7,236 bases of DNA from UBA4615 sp044360485 (GTDB lineage Bacteria; Pseudomonadota; Gammaproteobacteria; Burkholderiales; Burkholderiaceae_E): positions 1 to 7,236 of the forward strand of contig JBIKKG010000171.1 in the NCBI GenBank assembly GCA_044360485.1, read 5' to 3'. The notes under the pieces are model-generated. The model ran no database searches, was not told the DNA's origin, and was given only the letters and a program-made list of their open reading frames with translations. The first letter of the stretch is position 1. Every line of letters starts with the position of its first letter. Of this stretch, positions 1 to 5,767 are shown one piece after another. The translations under genes were made by a program, and so were the position numbers.

Positions 1-299
1 TGAGCCGGACTTAGTCCACGGCTGCTGCGTGTCGAATGTCCGCAACGCGCTGGGCAAGGGTCGCACATGCTAGTGCTTTGACCGGCGGCTCTCGGCCAGG
101 AGCGGTCCCTCACCAAAGTCAGCTTCCCGGTAGCGCCACTTTTTTCAGCGCATCCAGTTGACCAATAGCTACCATTGCACCGGGTGTCAGGCGGCTGGCA
201 GTCTGGCAAACAGTCGGATGCTGGATTGCGCATGAATCTAATGCTGTATCCAACAACAACACGAAACACGAGCCACGCTCTCAACAGAACCCTCACACC
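1..299. other. Left-edge stretch with no recognisable gene
   Basis: I see no convincing coding region here. A plus-strand frame is open from base 2 to a TAG at 71-73 and could be the last 23 codons of a gene entering from the left, but its peptide matches no family I know. The minus strand has only short frames. There is no clear Shine-Dalgarno sequence before the VOC gene at 300. Confidence 0.4.
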
Positions 300-692
300 A
301 TGAAGCTCGGATACACCATCGTCTACGTCCCCCGTGTTGCGGACTCGCTCCAGTTTTTTGAGCGGGCATTCGGTATCGAGAGGAAGTTCCTTCACGAATC
401 AGGTGACTACGGCGAGCTGAAAACAGGCGAAACCACCCTCGCCTTCGCCTCTCACGCACTGGGAGCGATGAACTTTCCAGCCGGTCACGTGCATGCAAGC
501 GAGTCCCAGCAACCCCTGGGCATGGAGATCGCGCTCGTCACCGAAGACGTTCAGCACGCCCACCTATCCGCAATCAAGCACGGAGCCAAGGAGTTGGCCT
601 CACCCGTGGCCAAGCCCTGGGGCCAAACAGTCTCCTATGTCCGCGCGCCGGACGGCACGCTCATTGAACTGTGCACTCCTGTTGCCGGGTAA
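300..692 (+). CDS. VOC (glyoxalase / bleomycin-resistance fold) family protein
   Basis: A 130-residue protein of the vicinal oxygen chelate superfamily, which includes glyoxalase I, extradiol dioxygenases and fosfomycin/bleomycin resistance proteins. Two beta-alpha-beta-beta-beta modules are visible, roughly residues 1-54 and 74-127. The first opens with YTIVYVPRVADSLQFFERAFG and a YGEL strand (E39). The second opens with GMEIALVTEDV (E76) and ends with APDGTLIELCTP, whose Glu123 is the usual metal-ligand position at the end of such domains. The length is normal for a single-subunit VOC protein. The ATG at 300 gives a normal N-terminus, though no Shine-Dalgarno sequence is evident. The gene stands alone, with no operon partner, so substrate and reaction cannot be assigned. 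A resistance or detoxification role is possible but is inference only. Confidence 0.85.
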   Translation: MKLGYTIVYVPRVADSLQFFERAFGIERKFLHESGDYGELKTGETTLAFASHALGAMNFPAGHVHASESQQPLGMEIALVTEDVQHAHLSAIKHGAKELASPVAKPWGQTVSYVRAPDGTLIELCTPVAG

Positions 693-904
693 ACGGTGCT
701 GCCTAACTCGAACGTTGAGCGACGGCTTTCGGGCCGTTCATTCGCCTAGGCCGACTTCCGCTTCGGGTCGGGTACAGGCTTTCGCGCCGGCCCGAGGAGG
801 GTCAGCTTCAGCTCAGCAAACTGACGCTCACGGTACCCCTGATTGTTTCACTCCCCGCACTGCCGAAACGCAGCCAGGGTCCGCGACAGTAAAAGGCGTT
901 CTGC

Positions 905-933
905 TTGACGGAATCCCTATGGCGGATCACAAT
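905..933 (+). promoter_or_regulatory. Candidate sigma-70 promoter of higBA
   Basis: TTGACG at 905-910 matches the -35 consensus at five of six bases. CACAAT at 928-933 matches the -10 at four of six, with a 17-bp spacer. The predicted transcription start falls at about 939-941, on the higB start codon. If real, the mRNA would be leaderless or nearly so, which fits the lack of a Shine-Dalgarno sequence before higB. Confidence 0.4.
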
Positions 934-938
934 CCCGC
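922..938. promoter_or_regulatory. Candidate HigA operator (imperfect inverted repeat)
   Basis: The sequence GCGGATCACAATCCCGC contains perfect arms GGAT (924-927) and ATCC (932-935) around CACA, plus outer GC/GC bases offset by one nucleotide. It overlaps the proposed -10 box and abuts the higB ATG. HigA antitoxins are XRE-family repressors of their own operon and bind inverted repeats in this position. That this is the operator is inference. Confidence 0.35.
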
Positions 939-1217
939 ATGATTCGCTCTTTCGCTTGCGCCGATACCGAGGCTCTGTTCCACAGCCGTGCAGTATCCCG
1001 CTTCCGCAACATCGAGCGCGTCGCGAGACGCAAGTTGCTTCAGATCCACGCCGCCACTGAGCTGGCCAGCCTGCGCGTCCCACCGGGCAACAAGCTGGAG
1101 GTGCTGAAGGCCGACCGCAAGGGCCAGCACAGCATTCGCATCAACGACCAGTGGCGAATCTGCTTTGTCTGGAAGACCGATGGTGCGCATCGCGTCGAGA
1201 TCGTGGACTACCACTAG
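939..1217 (+). CDS. higB: HigB-type toxin (RelE superfamily mRNA endonuclease)
   Basis: A 92-residue basic protein of the HigB branch of the RelE/ParE superfamily. Characterised members cut mRNA in the ribosomal A site and stop growth until neutralised by HigA. Recognisable segments are the N-terminal MIRSFACADTEALF, the helix FRNIERVARRKL (residues 22-33), LRVPPGNKLE (45-54), and the strand-rich core HSIRINDQWRICFVW (64-78). The C-terminus is VDYH, with Asp90-Tyr91-His92. Those three residues are the reported C-terminal active-site residues of the 92-residue Proteus vulgaris HigB, and Arg67 and Arg73 lie where basic RNA-contacting residues are expected. The protein looks full length. The toxin gene precedes the antitoxin gene, as is usual for higBA and opposite to most type II pairs. 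The ATG at 939 gives the standard family N-terminus. No Shine-Dalgarno sequence precedes it. Confidence 0.93.
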   Translation: MIRSFACADTEALFHSRAVSRFRNIERVARRKLLQIHAATELASLRVPPGNKLEVLKADRKGQHSIRINDQWRICFVWKTDGAHRVEIVDYH

Positions 1218-1228
1218 GAATACGGAAC

Positions 1229-1534
1229 ATGGCTAAGTTGCTCGAAGAGATTCATCCGGGCGAGATCCTGCTGGAGGATTTCATGAAGCCCATGGGCATC
1301 AGCGCCCGCCAGCTCTCGGCGGACATCGATGTCTCGCCGAGCAGGATTAGCGAACTGGTGAATGGCCAACGCCCCATCACCGCGGATACAGCGCTTCGGC
1401 TCGGGTTGTTCTTCGGCATGGAGCCCAGGTTCTGGCTGAACCTACAGTCCGAGTACGACATTCGAGTCGCGGACCGGGAACTCCGAGCCAAGCTTTCGCC
1501 GAGGATTCGTGTCTTTCAGCCAGGGGCGGGGTGA
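1229..1534 (+). CDS. higA: HigA-type antitoxin, XRE-family DNA-binding protein
   Basis: A 101-residue antitoxin. It starts MAKLLEEIHPGEILLEDFM, the conserved N-terminus of the HigA/VapI group. A helix-turn-helix of the XRE (Cro/C1) type spans about residues 25-62; ISARQLSADIDVSPSRISEL gives helices 2 and 3. The C-terminal helix FWLNLQSEYDIRVADREL (about 69-87) is typical of the family. The gene begins 11 bases after the higB stop, with AGGA at 1216-1219 overlapping that stop, so the two are very likely cotranscribed and translationally coupled. An upstream in-frame ATG at 1151 lies inside higB and would add 26 unrelated residues, so I rejected it. Expected roles are to bind and block HigB and to repress the operon through the dyad before higB. 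A complete pair suggests a functional module. Confidence 0.93.
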   Translation: MAKLLEEIHPGEILLEDFMKPMGISARQLSADIDVSPSRISELVNGQRPITADTALRLGLFFGMEPRFWLNLQSEYDIRVADRELRAKLSPRIRVFQPGAG

Positions 1535-1544
1535 CGTTCCGCGT

Positions 1545-1566
1545 TCAGCACTTCTGCTGACCTTTT
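1545..1566 (+). terminator. Short terminator-like hairpin after higA
   Basis: TCAGCA (1545-1550), loop CTTC, TGCTGA (1555-1560) form a perfect 6-bp stem with a tetraloop, followed by CCTTTT. It lies 10 bases beyond the higA stop. The stem is short and the T-run has only four Ts, so termination may be weak. Confidence 0.4.
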
Positions 1567-1676
1567 GACGCGGGCCCGAGAGCTGCCAAGGGGCCGGGCG
1601 CCATCCTCAGGGCGATGGGCGCGGCCAGGCCCGGGACGTGCAGGGTCGACACCGGAATGCGCCAGCCGGCCGTCAT
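1545..1676 (-). pseudogene. 43-codon ORF overlapping the hydrolase remnant; possible truncated gene
   Basis: An ATG at 1676 overlaps the TGA of the upstream hydrolase remnant in the arrangement ATGA, the usual sign of translational coupling in an operon. The frame continues for 43 codons, starting MTAGWRIPVSTLHVPG, and stops at 1545 inside the hairpin after higA. Most codons end in G or C up to about position 1575, after which the pattern becomes less gene-like. I do not recognise the peptide. It may be the start of a lost gene cut off where the higBA segment joined, or chance. Confidence 0.25.
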
Positions 1677-1909
1677 CGATGCTGGTTGAAGCAGTCGATC
1701 ATGCGTCGGGTTGCATCGCGGGTTGCGTCCTGGTCGAAGACATACCCATTCGCAATCTCGCCTTGCTTGTCCCCTGCATGGGTGGCACCTGAATAGCTGT
1801 GCCAGGCAAGCGGCGCGCCCTTGCCGCGCAGCTCTTCGACCAGGGGAAAGCAGCTCGCCATGGGCGTTTCGGTGTCCCTGTCACCGAACAACAGCAGGCG
1901 TGACGGCAT
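1673..1909 (-). pseudogene. C-terminal remnant of a dienelactone-hydrolase-like alpha/beta hydrolase
   Basis: The frame encodes MPSRLLLFGDRDTETPMASC, then a helix LVEELRGKG, then a strand and the segment SYSGATHAGDK. This matches the end of dienelactone hydrolase family proteins: the strand and loop with the acidic catalytic residue (GDRD or GEKD, then TP..C) and the final catalytic His in the P/SGATHAF-type motif. The N-terminal two thirds, with the Cys or Ser nucleophile elbow, are missing. The frame extends upstream to 1987, but those 26 residues do not look like the family. The ATG at 1909 has GGAGAG five bases ahead, so a 78-residue product could be made, but it cannot be an active hydrolase. 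The upstream neighbour on this strand is another remnant, the PIN fragment at 2045-2218. Confidence 0.6.
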
Positions 1910-2044
1910 GGTGGCTCTCCGGGGTGGGTTGGAGCCCTCATTGAACCGGACGCCCATCGGCTCGGCCACGTCGAAAGTGGCCGGCACGGGTGTGCATCCT
2001 GACGGTTGACGCCGGTTGCGGCGCCGTATGCGGTCTGTGCGCGC

Positions 2045-2218
2045 TCAACCTTCGAGCATCTGCGCGCCACCGACTCTGGCCGCCTTCCTGTCGAAGGTCC
2101 AGAGTGGTCGGTGCCCGGCAGCTTCGGCCAGCGCCACGTGCAGGCAATCGCTGAAATCGGCAGCGGTGTTCACATACTGATGCAGCGCCCATTCGAGGCC
2201 CGCCTCGAGCACAAGATT
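2045..2218 (-). pseudogene. C-terminal remnant of a VapC-like PIN-domain toxin
   Basis: Reading the minus strand from 2218 gives 57 codons ending in a TGA at 2047-2045. The peptide contains LEWALHQYVNTAADFSDCLH, VALAEAAGHRPLWTFDRKAA and a final GGAQMLEG. This is the end of a VapC-type PIN ribonuclease: the DF.DCL helix with a conserved acidic residue, then the TFD motif with the last catalytic Asp. The N-terminal half with the first catalytic Asp (usually in a VxDTNxLL-like strand) is absent, a stop lies immediately upstream, and there is no vapB-like antitoxin. It is therefore a dead toxin fragment. It was found by direct translation; the assignment rests on motif recognition. Confidence 0.6.
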
Positions 2219-2254
2219 TCAGACACTCCCCTGTTGCTCTGGACCGGCATTCCA

Positions 2255-2267
2255 CGGCCTGAGGCCG
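2255..2267. repeat. Small hairpin downstream of the MBL gene
   Basis: CGGCC-TGA-GGCCG forms a perfect 5-bp stem with a 3-base loop about 50 bases beyond the stop of the minus-strand MBL gene. There is no T-run, so a role in ending the operon transcript is only a possibility. Confidence 0.25.
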
Positions 2268-2316
2268 ACGACGTGCGCACCTTGCAATGGCGAGACCGCG
2301 TTATGGTCGCTGTTGG

Positions 2317-3585
2317 TCAAGTCCATTCGAATCGATCTTGAGCCGGCGATTCATCCGACGATCCGATGGGCCGACCCTGCAGTAACTCTGCCTCACTCAT
2401 CAGGATCTGGCGCGACACTGCGGAGCTCACCTGCCGCGATCTTGTCTCGAGCAGTCGCGCCTTCGTCGACCGTGCTTCGACAATCTCCGGGGTCGTGCCT
2501 GGCGCGAGCGCGACTAGGTCGATCACGTGCAGCGCGAGTTGCGTTTGCCCCTGCGATTCGAGCCTGTGCGCGTGATCGAGCACGCGCCGGGCGTCGCCGA
2601 TCGCCACAAGGATTTCGTTGCGAACCTCGTTCGGAGCTCCCGGATGCAGGTGTGTCGGATTGCGGTCCCACCAGCCGTTCTCGGTTCGCCAGATCTCGCG
2701 GACCAGGTACTCCGGGCAGCCGTAGGTGGGCTTGAGGAATCGATTGCCGAAGATCTCTTCGGGGTAGTGCAGGTCGTGGATGATCTCGACATCATTCATG
2801 CCCCGATTCATTCGCTCGACAACCTGTTGGCGCAGCCAGCGGATCGCCCGGATCGGAATGGTCAGCGCCTCGTCGATCTCTGCTGCGTCGGCAAGGGGTT
2901 TGCCGAACTCGGGAACCAGGACTGCCGGCCGCAGCGCGAGGAAGTGCTCCAGCGTGTCAGCCCACTGCATTGGATCGCGCAGCACGCGGTAAGGCGAGCC
3001 GGCGTTCGGGCAACTCTTGATGAAAGCGCAGCTTCCGTAGAGCACGCGATCTGCAGGCAGCCAGACCGCAGTCGCATCGTCGGTCTCGGAGGGCGCAGCG
3101 AAAAGGACCAGGTCGCACCGAGTCCCCGTGATTCGCATCCGGTCGCGGTAGGTGACGTCGGGCATCTTGAACCAGTGCGCCGGCCAGTTCTGCGGGTACG
3201 GCGTGCGGAACTGCCGGGTGTTGGTGTAAGCCTGAAGGCCTGCAGTTTCCGCGTAGCGCCTGTATCGGACCGGGACGCGTTCGTGCCCGACGAGCACCGG
3301 ACGGGCGTCGCCGCGCGAACTGGCATCGCGGCCCCACTGTTCGACGCCGAAGTTGTAGCCCATGTGTCCGTGGCTGATGACGATATGTGTGAGCGGCTTG
3401 TCCGAAACCTCGCGAACGCTGGCGATCATCGCATCCGTGATTGCGCCCCCTGGCCCGGCATCCACGAGGACGAGTCCTTCGCCATGATCGACGACAAGGG
3501 AGTTGCCCTGTCCGCCGACCGTCCAGACAGCGTCGGCAATCGCGGTCGCAGGGCGCCGCACCATCAACACGTCAGTACCTGCCAT
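2317..3585 (-). CDS. Alkyl-sulfatase-like MBL-fold protein with degenerate metal site
   Basis: A 422-residue metallo-beta-lactamase-fold protein with an alkyl-sulfatase dimerisation-type domain. Numbered from the ATG at 3585: the MBL domain covers about residues 15-230, with LVLVDAG (Asp42) and SHGHMGYNFG (His72, His74) where HxHxDH is expected. The second domain, about 237-380, holds the family signatures MNDVEIIHDL and TENGWWDRNP. The third, SCP-2-like domain of full alkyl sulfatases (about 650 residues) is missing. Relative to SdsA1-type enzymes the Asp-His of the motif is Gly76-Tyr77, the later ligand region reads YGSC (183-186), and the last His position reads VPEFG (224-228). Glu167 is retained. 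I chose the ATG at 3585 because GAGG sits six bases before it. A GTG at 3615 overlaps the stop of Bug protein 2 (GTGA) and would add ten residues. The protein has no signal peptide, so it is probably cytoplasmic. Substrate unknown; hydrolysis of an ester or sulfate ester is the family expectation. Confidence 0.85.
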   Translation of the reverse strand: MAGTDVLMVRRPATAIADAVWTVGGQGNSLVVDHGEGLVLVDAGPGGAITDAMIASVREVSDKPLTHIVISHGHMGYNFGVEQWGRDASSRGDARPVLVGHERVPVRYRRYAETAGLQAYTNTRQFRTPYPQNWPAHWFKMPDVTYRDRMRITGTRCDLVLFAAPSETDDATAVWLPADRVLYGSCAFIKSCPNAGSPYRVLRDPMQWADTLEHFLALRPAVLVPEFGKPLADAAEIDEALTIPIRAIRWLRQQVVERMNRGMNDVEIIHDLHYPEEIFGNRFLKPTYGCPEYLVREIWRTENGWWDRNPTHLHPGAPNEVRNEILVAIGDARRVLDHAHRLESQGQTQLALHVIDLVALAPGTTPEIVEARSTKARLLETRSRQVSSAVSRQILMSEAELLQGRPIGSSDESPAQDRFEWT

Positions 3586-3611
3586 TTTCAACCTCGTTGC
3601 GGCCTGCCCAT

Positions 3612-4583
3612 TCACTCCAGCTTGATAGCGGCATCCTTGATCACCTGCACGAACTGTTCGTGTTCATTTTTGAGGCGGACTCCGAGCTCCTCTGGCGTGC
3701 TCACAGCAGGTTCGATCCCGGACTTTAGGAGCTGCTGAATCACATCCGGCTCCTGGATAGCTTTCGAAAACGCCGCGTTGAAGCGCTTCACATCCGCCTC
3801 CGGCAGACCGGCGGGCCCCCAGATGCCGAACCAGGCGGCATGATCGAAACCCGGGAATCCCACCTCTGCCAGGGCGGGTACGTCCGGCAACAGGGCTGAA
3901 CGCTTCGCGCTGGTTACTGCCAGTGCCCGGATCTTCCCGCTCTGGATGTGCGGCAGGAAGGGCGGGAGGTTGTCGAACGCGACCTGGATCGTCCCGCCAA
4001 TCAGATCCGTCAGGAGGGGGGCGTTTCCCTTGTACGCAACGCCGACGAGCTTGATGCCGGCGGCGAGCCTGAACATCTCCGCGTAGAGATGGCTGAGATT
4101 CCCAACCGCCGACATGCCGTAATTCAGTTTCTCCGGATTCGCCTTGCCGTATGCAACGAGCTCGGCGATCGATGCAATTGGGAGTGACGCGTTGACCGTC
4201 ACGACATTCGGAAGTCGCGTGAGTGTGCCCACCGGCTTCAGGTCCTTGATCGGATCGTATGTCAGGGACATTCTCGCAGCCATCGAGATCGCGAACGGTC
4301 CAGTTCCATTGAGCAATAGCGTCGTTCCGTCGGGTCGTGCCTTCGCGACGAACGCGCTGCCGATATGTCCTCCTGCGCCGGCGCGGTTTTCTACGATGAC
4401 GGGTTGTCCGAGCGTCTTGGAAGCCTTGTCGGCCACCAGCCGCGCAACAAGATCCGTTGAGCCCCCCGGCGCGAACGGCACGACGAGGCGCACAACCCGT
4501 TCACCGCTGGTCTGTGCAAATGCCGGCGTGCCCGTCATTACCGCAGCCAGGAATACAACCGCGCAGCGTTTGAGTCTCGTCAT
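3612..4583 (-). CDS. Bug/TctC-family periplasmic solute-binding protein 2
   Basis: A 323-residue substrate-binding protein of the tripartite tricarboxylate transporter (TTT) family, called Bug in Bordetella. A Sec signal peptide is clear: MTRLKR, a hydrophobic stretch to about residue 19, and AFA-Q cleavage after residue 23. Family landmarks are RLVVPFAPGGSTDLVARLVA (32-51), VENRAGAGGHIG (64-75), PDGTTLL (84-90), KANPEKLNYG (147-156), VAYKGNAPLLTDLIGG (182-197), LPDVPALAE (232-240) and WFGIWGPAGLP (251-261). These form the two-lobed binding cleft. The ATG at 4583 has GGAGG at 4589-4593, spaced five bases; an upstream ATG at 4604 would spoil the signal peptide start. The gene follows Bug protein 1 after 74 bases and runs into the MBL gene. 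TctA and TctB membrane subunits are not in the window, so it either uses subunits encoded elsewhere or acts in sensing. The ligand is probably a small carboxylate, not assignable. Confidence 0.95.
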   Translation of the reverse strand: MTRLKRCAVVFLAAVMTGTPAFAQTSGERVVRLVVPFAPGGSTDLVARLVADKASKTLGQPVIVENRAGAGGHIGSAFVAKARPDGTTLLLNGTGPFAISMAARMSLTYDPIKDLKPVGTLTRLPNVVTVNASLPIASIAELVAYGKANPEKLNYGMSAVGNLSHLYAEMFRLAAGIKLVGVAYKGNAPLLTDLIGGTIQVAFDNLPPFLPHIQSGKIRALAVTSAKRSALLPDVPALAEVGFPGFDHAAWFGIWGPAGLPEADVKRFNAAFSKAIQEPDVIQQLLKSGIEPAVSTPEELGVRLKNEHEQFVQVIKDAAIKLE

Positions 4584-4588
4584 GCTCG

Positions 4589-4593
4589 CCTCC
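4589..4593 (-). promoter_or_regulatory. Ribosome binding site that fixes the Bug protein 2 start
   Basis: GGAGG on the minus strand, inside a GGGGGAGG run, five bases before the ATG at 4583. It favours this start over the in-frame ATG at 4604. Confidence 0.8.
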
Positions 4594-4657
4594 CCCAGCC
4601 TCATTGGCCTTTCGTCATTGATCTCAGTCCCGGATGAAGCTGCCTTGGCTGGCTTTG

Positions 4658-5629
4658 TCAGTTCAATTTCACGTCCGCGTCCCGGATAGCTTCAGCCAGC
4701 CACACGAAGTCCTCGTTGATGGTTTGGCCAAACCGGGCAGCAGTGGACGCCACAGGCGTCATCCCGTTCGCTGCATACTTGGCCTGAACCACATCCGATT
4801 TCAACGCCTCTGCGATGGCCCGCTGCAGCGTGTCGATGACCGCAGGCGGGGTGCCCGCCGCAGCCGCCAGTCCGTTCCAGAACTGAAAATTCGGCACGTC
4901 GATGCCGGCCTCTTTGAGCGTAAGGACTTCAGGGAACAGAGGCGTGCGCTTAGCCGCCATTACGGCCATCGGACGGACACGGGTCTTGTACTGGTTGACC
5001 AGCGGAATCACTGCGGCGACCACCTGGATGTCGTCCCGCGCCAGAGCAACCATGAAGTCCGGTCCACCCTTGAACGGAACATGGGTGGCACTCAAGCCGT
5101 ATTTCCTGACCAGATTCGCCATCAGCAGATGTTCCAGGGTTCCCGGGCCGACCGACCCGTAGGTGAGCTTGCCCGGGTTGGCTTTCGCCCACGCGACCAT
5201 TTCCTTGAGTGAAGAGAATGGCGCATTGGGTGAAGCAGTCAGGATGACGTCGATCTGCGACCAGGTCGAGACCGGTACGAGCTGCTTGCGTATATCAAAG
5301 CGGTTGTGCAGCAGCTGCACGGCGACAAAGCTGGTATTGGTCGCGATCAGCGTGTAGCCGTCGGCCGGCGCCTGAGTCAGAGCCTGCATGCCGATGGTGT
5401 AGACACCTCCGGGCTTTGTTTCGACGATCATGGGTTGTTTCAGGGTCGTCTGAAGTTCCTCGGTGAGGATCCTGACGCCGACATCCACCGCGCCTCCCGC
5501 GGGCAGCGGTACGATGACCCGGATGGGCCTCGACGGATAGGTTTCCTGAGCGAACGACCACTGCGCAGCGGCCATTGAGCTGACCAGTGCGCCGCGTATC
5601 CACTGTCGGCGGTCAATAGGTGAGTGCAT
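4658..5629 (-). CDS. Bug/TctC-family periplasmic solute-binding protein 1, Tat-like signal
   Basis: A 323-residue TTT-family substrate-binding protein, the same length as its neighbour but clearly divergent from it. Landmarks are YPSRPIRVIVPLPAGGAVDV (31-50), ADGYTLIAT (89-97), KANPGKLTYGSVGPG (149-163), VPFKGGPDFMVAL (184-196), FPEVLTLKEAGI (232-243) and WNGLAAAAGTPPAV (251-264). The usual VENRPGAGGNIG loop is here VETKPGGVYTIG (69-80), so the binding-pocket edge is atypical. The N-terminus MHSPIDRRQWIRGALVSSMA has paired arginines before a weakly hydrophobic stretch and an FAQ-type cleavage site near residue 27. It looks like a Tat export signal, whereas Bug protein 2 has an ordinary Sec signal. 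The ATG at 5629 has AGGAG five bases ahead; the longer frame to 5689 has no such site. It is the first gene of the minus-strand operon, divergent from the LysR gene. Confidence 0.94.
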   Translation of the reverse strand: MHSPIDRRQWIRGALVSSMAAAQWSFAQETYPSRPIRVIVPLPAGGAVDVGVRILTEELQTTLKQPMIVETKPGGVYTIGMQALTQAPADGYTLIATNTSFVAVQLLHNRFDIRKQLVPVSTWSQIDVILTASPNAPFSSLKEMVAWAKANPGKLTYGSVGPGTLEHLLMANLVRKYGLSATHVPFKGGPDFMVALARDDIQVVAAVIPLVNQYKTRVRPMAVMAAKRTPLFPEVLTLKEAGIDVPNFQFWNGLAAAAGTPPAVIDTLQRAIAEALKSDVVQAKYAANGMTPVASTAARFGQTINEDFVWLAEAIRDADVKLN

Positions 5630-5634
5630 GGTGT

Positions 5635-5639
5635 CTCCT
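5635..5639 (-). promoter_or_regulatory. Ribosome binding site that fixes the Bug protein 1 start
   Basis: AGGAG on the minus strand, five bases before the ATG at 5629. It supports this start and not the in-frame ATG at 5689, which would place 20 non-signal residues before the RR signal. Confidence 0.8.
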
Positions 5640-5756
5640 GATGAAGGCGTCGAACCTGCGGCTCTCGCGGTCTCGACTGCGAAATCCACTCTAGGCGGCT
5701 AGGTCTTCACCGAAAAGTCACTTCTTTTCTTCTATCGATTCCATTTGGTTATGATT
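5640..5756. promoter_or_regulatory. Divergent control region between Bug operon and LysR gene
   Basis: The region between the first operon gene and the divergent regulator is where LysR-type proteins normally bind. It is visibly more AT-rich around 5711-5756 than its surroundings. I see a partial dyad CTT-N7-AAG (5705-5717), an ATCGAT at 5734-5739 and CCATTTGG at 5741-5748, but no single clean T-N11-A palindrome. TATGAT at 5750-5755 resembles a -10 box for the LysR gene but lacks a good -35 partner. Exact sites are not resolved. Confidence 0.4.
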
Positions 5757-5767
5757 GAGGAGTGACA

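Larger units (their letters stand above)
693..938. other. Hairpin-rich spacer between VOC gene and higBA
   Basis: Non-coding as far as I can tell. It contains GCCTAAC at 701-707 followed by GTTGAGC at 714-720, resembling the R''-L'' half of an integron attC site. A stem ACGGC/GCCGT lies at 722-737. A stronger hairpin is CCGAC-TT-CCG-CTT-CGG-GTCGG at 751-771, with a two-base bulge. GTCAG (801-805) pairs with CTGAC (821-825). None of these is followed by a T-run, so they are not classical terminators. The matching right half of an attC (an inverted copy ending in GTTAGGC) is not present. Confidence 0.4.

Noticed and set aside
2..73. Open plus-strand frame at the left edge as the tail of a gene
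   Set aside because: Only 23 codons, with no recognisable family, so it is too little to call.
722..825. CRISPR-like or regular repeat array suggested by several hairpins
   Set aside because: The hairpins differ in sequence, and there are no equal-length direct repeats with regular spacers.
493..942. Plus-strand ORF of 149 codons overlapping the VOC gene and the spacer
   Set aside because: It is out of frame with the VOC gene, Ser/Pro/Arg-rich, and runs through hairpin-rich spacer. No domain is recognisable.
1151..1228. N-terminal extension of higA from the ATG at 1151
   Set aside because: The extension lies within higB, encodes residues unlike HigA, and the ATG at 1229 gives the family N-terminus with AGGA upstream.
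2527..3738. Long plus-strand ORF of 403 codons opposite the MBL gene
   Set aside because: It is antisense to a recognisable gene in GC-rich DNA, where such long shadow frames are common. Its peptide shows no domain and no ribosome binding site.
4144..4689. Plus-strand ORF of 181 codons opposite Bug protein 2
   Set aside because: It is a shadow of a clear Bug coding sequence, with low-complexity Ser/Ala/Arg composition and no family match.
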